Shown: one piece after another, positions 63,332 through 64,000 of the stretch
How positions within the stretch are numbered: position 1 is the stretch's first letter
How the letters are laid out: every line of letters starts with the position of its first letter
Source: Gallionella sp.
GTDB taxonomy: Bacteria; Pseudomonadota; Gammaproteobacteria; Burkholderiales; Gallionellaceae
Direction of reading: 5' to 3'
Length of the DNA stretch: 64,000 nucleotides
Assembly: GCA_028699065.1 (NCBI GenBank)
Contig: JAQVVH010000001.1
Span: forward strand, 62,001 to 126,000
The notes under the pieces: generated by a model
The model's database searches: none
Seen by the model: the letters and a program-made list of their open reading frames with translations, nothing else
What the model was told of the DNA's origin: nothing
Program-made: the position numbers and the translations under genes

Positions 63332-63467
63332 AGAAAAATTCCGCCAATCGCTCTACAGCCCCTTCTCTCCATGACATCCATAAGGCTCGGAGACGAGCGT
63401 GGCTCGTCTGGCATTGCGACCGGAATTAACTGAGAAAACTGCTTCCGATCGCTTCGGCGGTTCCAAC

Positions 63468-63986
63468 TCACCCGGAGATCGCTACGCGCTGCGGTGAACC
63501 AAAGAAGATTTGTCGCGCCCGGTCTTTGCCAATCACGTGGACAAATTCATGTATGGTGCAGTACATAAATATCAAAACCACAAGGAAGATTTGAATCGCC
63601 CAGAAATGCGACCACACGATTCCGGCCAGCAACTTCTGATTGCCCGCGACAAATTCACCCGTCTCCCGCCAGAAGTCGATGAGCCGCTCGATATAGTGAA
63701 TAATCAAAGCAACCAGCGTGTAGATGATGGTCTTCCAGGCGATGTTATATACCAGAGGTTTGTGCGGGTATAAATTGACGAACGGCAGCAAATCCGCGAT
63801 ATGAACTGCCTTGGCAAGAATCAAGGCGGCGATCGTGACAGCAATCGAGGTGTCGACTTCGACCCCCGTTCCCTGCAGCATCAAGACCCGGGCGAGGGTC
63901 ACAATATGGAGGGCCACGAAGAAGAAAATCGTCGGCGGCAGCAGCGAATAGAATTCTTTTTTGAGTTTTGCGAAGAGTTTGTTCAT
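63468..63986 (-). CDS. Four-helix membrane protein, function unknown
   Basis: The 172-residue protein has four hydrophobic segments: LLPPTIFFFVALHIVTLARVL, SIAVTIAALILAKAVHIAD, AWKTIIYTLVALIIHYI and SHFWAIQIFLVVLIFMYCTI. A His-rich loop region and a basic tail ending GKDRARQIFFGSPQ follow. I recognise no catalytic motif. The gene runs towards the tRNA-Lys promoter; the 181 bases between hold that promoter and an 8-base-stem hairpin at 63391-63409 without a T-run. Confidence 0.8.
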   Translation of the reverse strand: MNKLFAKLKKEFYSLLPPTIFFFVALHIVTLARVLMLQGTGVEVDTSIAVTIAALILAKAVHIADLLPFVNLYPHKPLVYNIAWKTIIYTLVALIIHYIERLIDFWRETGEFVAGNQKLLAGIVWSHFWAIQIFLVVLIFMYCTIHEFVHVIGKDRARQIFFGSPQRVAISG

Positions 63987-64000
63987 GGTGACTCAGTCCT

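Noticed and set aside
63391..63409. Perfect 8-base hairpin AGACGAGC/GCTCGTCT as a terminator of the membrane protein gene
   Set aside because: It has no T-run on the minus strand and lies 59 bases past the stop codon; too weak to list as a terminator.

Overview
The window is a dense, co-oriented stretch of bacterial chromosome, moderately GC-rich. It reads as a betaproteobacterium, most likely in or near the order Nitrosomonadales (Gallionella, Sideroxydans or Nitrotoga-like). I infer this from gene order, not from a database search. The pointers are the ilvB-ilvN-ilvC-psd-pssA-leuA operon, a sigma factor followed by DUF3619-like and DUF3106-like genes, proS overlapped by a lytic transglycosylase, gloB divergent from a methyltransferase-rnhA-dnaQ run, and a Hox-type NAD-linked hydrogenase. 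No gap between genes exceeds 300 bases. I see no insertion sequence, prophage, integrase or CRISPR array.

Layout. 1-3413 (minus): hoxF-hoxU-hoxY followed by hupE, which runs off the left edge. 3560-8234 (minus): a CYTH-CHAD protein, a BaiN-type flavoprotein, and dnaQ-rnhA-methyltransferase, with gloB divergent. 9087-14410: tRNA-Ser, an exported Cache sensor, then a plus-strand run of GNAT enzyme, cytosine deaminase, msrA, ParA-like ATPase, ppk2 and a MazG-like pyrophosphohydrolase. 14494-21267 (minus): a glycine-zipper protein, DedA, secF-secD-yajC and tgt-queA. 21347-31543: tRNA-Leu, Nudix-mnmA, purB, radC, coaBC-dut, a PEGA lipoprotein and CBS protein, rppH, and proS with a lytic transglycosylase. 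31577-35447: YqhA, YihY, WrbA, a HugZ-like protein and an exported pentapeptide-SHOCT protein. 35527-41965 (minus): branched-chain amino acid and phospholipid operon, with a candidate 26-residue leucine-rich leader peptide just upstream of leuA. 42116-45632: sigma factor operon and lptF-lptG. 45661-52773 (plus): pepA-holC-small gene-valS-rhodanese-tusA-M48 protease. 52818-63015 (minus): a pilin with a sigma-54 promoter, then a signalling block (HD-GYP, GAF-PilB-like ATPase, class II cyclic-nucleotide phosphodiesterase, FHA, PP2C, universal stress protein), terC and sucD-sucC. 63121-63986 (minus): tRNA-Thr and tRNA-Lys behind a consensus promoter, and an unknown membrane protein.

How the parts work together. 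Most of the window is housekeeping: protein export, queuosine and thiouridine tRNA modification, nucleotide pool cleaning, LPS transport, branched-chain amino acid synthesis and the TCA cycle. The accessory interest lies in the Hox hydrogenase, which links H2 to NAD, and in the block 53434-60206. That block combines predicted c-di-GMP, cyclic-nucleotide and phospho-Ser/Thr components with a PilB/GspE-like ATPase, and it has no visible kinase, cyclase or secretion partner. It is the best candidate for an under-described system here.
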